Below, in pieces: positions 6,986 to 7,430 of a DNA stretch of 7,430 bases. Within the stretch, counting starts at the first letter, position 1; every line of letters starts with the position of its first letter. Made by a program: the position numbers and the translations under genes. Origin of the DNA: Rhodospirillaceae bacterium (GTDB lineage Bacteria > Pseudomonadota > Alphaproteobacteria > MPNO01 > UBA2964). The stretch covers positions 1 through 7,430 of the forward strand of contig JABJKO010000274.1 in assembly GCA_018660305.1 (NCBI GenBank), read 5' to 3'. Under the pieces are notes generated by a model. It did no database searches. It was not told the DNA's origin and was given only the letters and a program-made list of their open reading frames with translations.

Positions 6986-7052
6986 AGTTTGAATAGCTGT
7001 GTCGTAAAGGCTGCATCCCGGTTCAGGAACAACCCCTGTAAAACTTGCCCAA

Positions 7053-7430
7053 TTACTTCACGTTAAACGTCAGGGACCTCTTCACCAGAACCTCGCGCCC
7101 GGCCACCACGGCATCCGCCGCCGCCCGGGGGCTGATGCCGTAATCGAAGCCGACGACCTGAATCGTGCTGATCAGATTGATCGGGAACATCTGGGCCATC
7201 AACTCGATTGAGGCGGTATAAGGCCCTTTTCCGGTCAACTTACTCGCATCCACATTGTACTGCGCCCAACGGTGGCCACCGGTCTCGATGCCTTTTCGAT
7301 GGTTTCGCTCAACCGTCGATTCGCCGGTCAGGATCAGTGACAGGCGGGTCGGGCGCAGGAACGGAAGCGATGTGGTGGAATAGGGAATTGTCACCGTGCG
7401 TTCCCGTTCGCCGCCACGGACATTCTGCAC
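7053..7430 (-). CDS. C-terminal fragment of a larger protein, possibly a multiheme cytochrome
   Basis: The frame is open from the window edge to TAA at 7055-7053, giving 125 visible residues. The GTG at the very edge is not evidence of a true start, so the gene most likely continues beyond 7430. The visible part has no cysteine and no membrane helix; it alternates beta-strand-like segments (for example TVTIPYS and RLSLILTG) and ends in a conserved-looking block near residues 92-117 (VVGFDYGISPRAAADAVVAG), followed by a strand. A cysteine-free beta domain at the end of a large secreted multiheme protein would suit the neighbouring tetraheme cytochrome and barrel protein, but that is inference from context and a loose resemblance. 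Only 78 bases separate its stop from the chosen start of the barrel gene, so they are probably co-transcribed. Confidence 0.7.
   Translation of the reverse strand: MQNVRGGERERTVTIPYSTTSLPFLRPTRLSLILTGESTVERNHRKGIETGGHRWAQYNVDASKLTGKGPYTASIELMAQMFPINLISTIQVVGFDYGISPRAAADAVVAGREVLVKRSLTFNVK

Noticed and set aside
6975..7016. 14-residue N-terminal extension of the barrel protein
   Set aside because: The ribosome site and the typical signal-peptide start favour ATG 6974, although the longer form cannot be fully excluded.

Overview
The window is a tightly packed, single-strand gene cluster. All seven coding regions read on the minus strand, so transcription runs from position 7430 towards position 1. 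No RNA gene, mobile element or CRISPR array is visible. Signal peptides, periplasmic-type c-heme motifs and a probable outer-membrane beta-barrel ending in Phe point to a Gram-negative bacterium. Moderately high G+C and the gene style would suit a proteobacterium, perhaps an alphaproteobacterium with a respiratory or chemolithotrophic lifestyle, but the sequence does not fix the taxon.

In transcription order the genes are: (1) 7430-7053, the C-terminal end of a larger protein cut by the window edge, which has no cysteine in the visible part; (2) 6974-5481, an exported protein that looks like an outer-membrane beta-barrel; (3) 5386-4103, a membrane-anchored FAD/NAD(P) reductase with a C-terminal plant-type [2Fe-2S] domain; (4) 4041-3028, an exported tetraheme cytochrome c with four CxxCH motifs and a Lys/Ala-rich helical tail; (5) 2973-1102, a cytoplasmic fusion of cyclic-nucleotide-binding-type domains and a four-cluster [4Fe-4S] electron-transfer domain; (6) 1117-281, a five-helix membrane protein with two His-x13-His pairs placed to hold two b hemes; (7) 281-1, the start of a cysteine-rich protein with an internally duplicated cysteine motif, cut by the window edge.

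Genes 5, 6 and 7 overlap (16 bp and 1 bp), and the other gaps are under 100 bp, so the set looks like one operon. Redox centres are predicted in every compartment: pyridine nucleotide, FAD and Fe-S in the cytoplasm, two b hemes across the inner membrane, c hemes in the periplasm, and a barrel in the outer membrane. I infer a trans-envelope electron-transfer chain that could link the cytoplasmic NAD(P)H pool to a periplasmic or extracellular donor or acceptor, with built-in ligand sensing through the cyclic-nucleotide-type domains. The direction of electron flow and the external substrate cannot be read from the sequence.

No stretch over 300 bases lacks a gene. The intercistronic gaps hold ribosome binding sites and two small hairpins; no Rho-independent terminator was seen.
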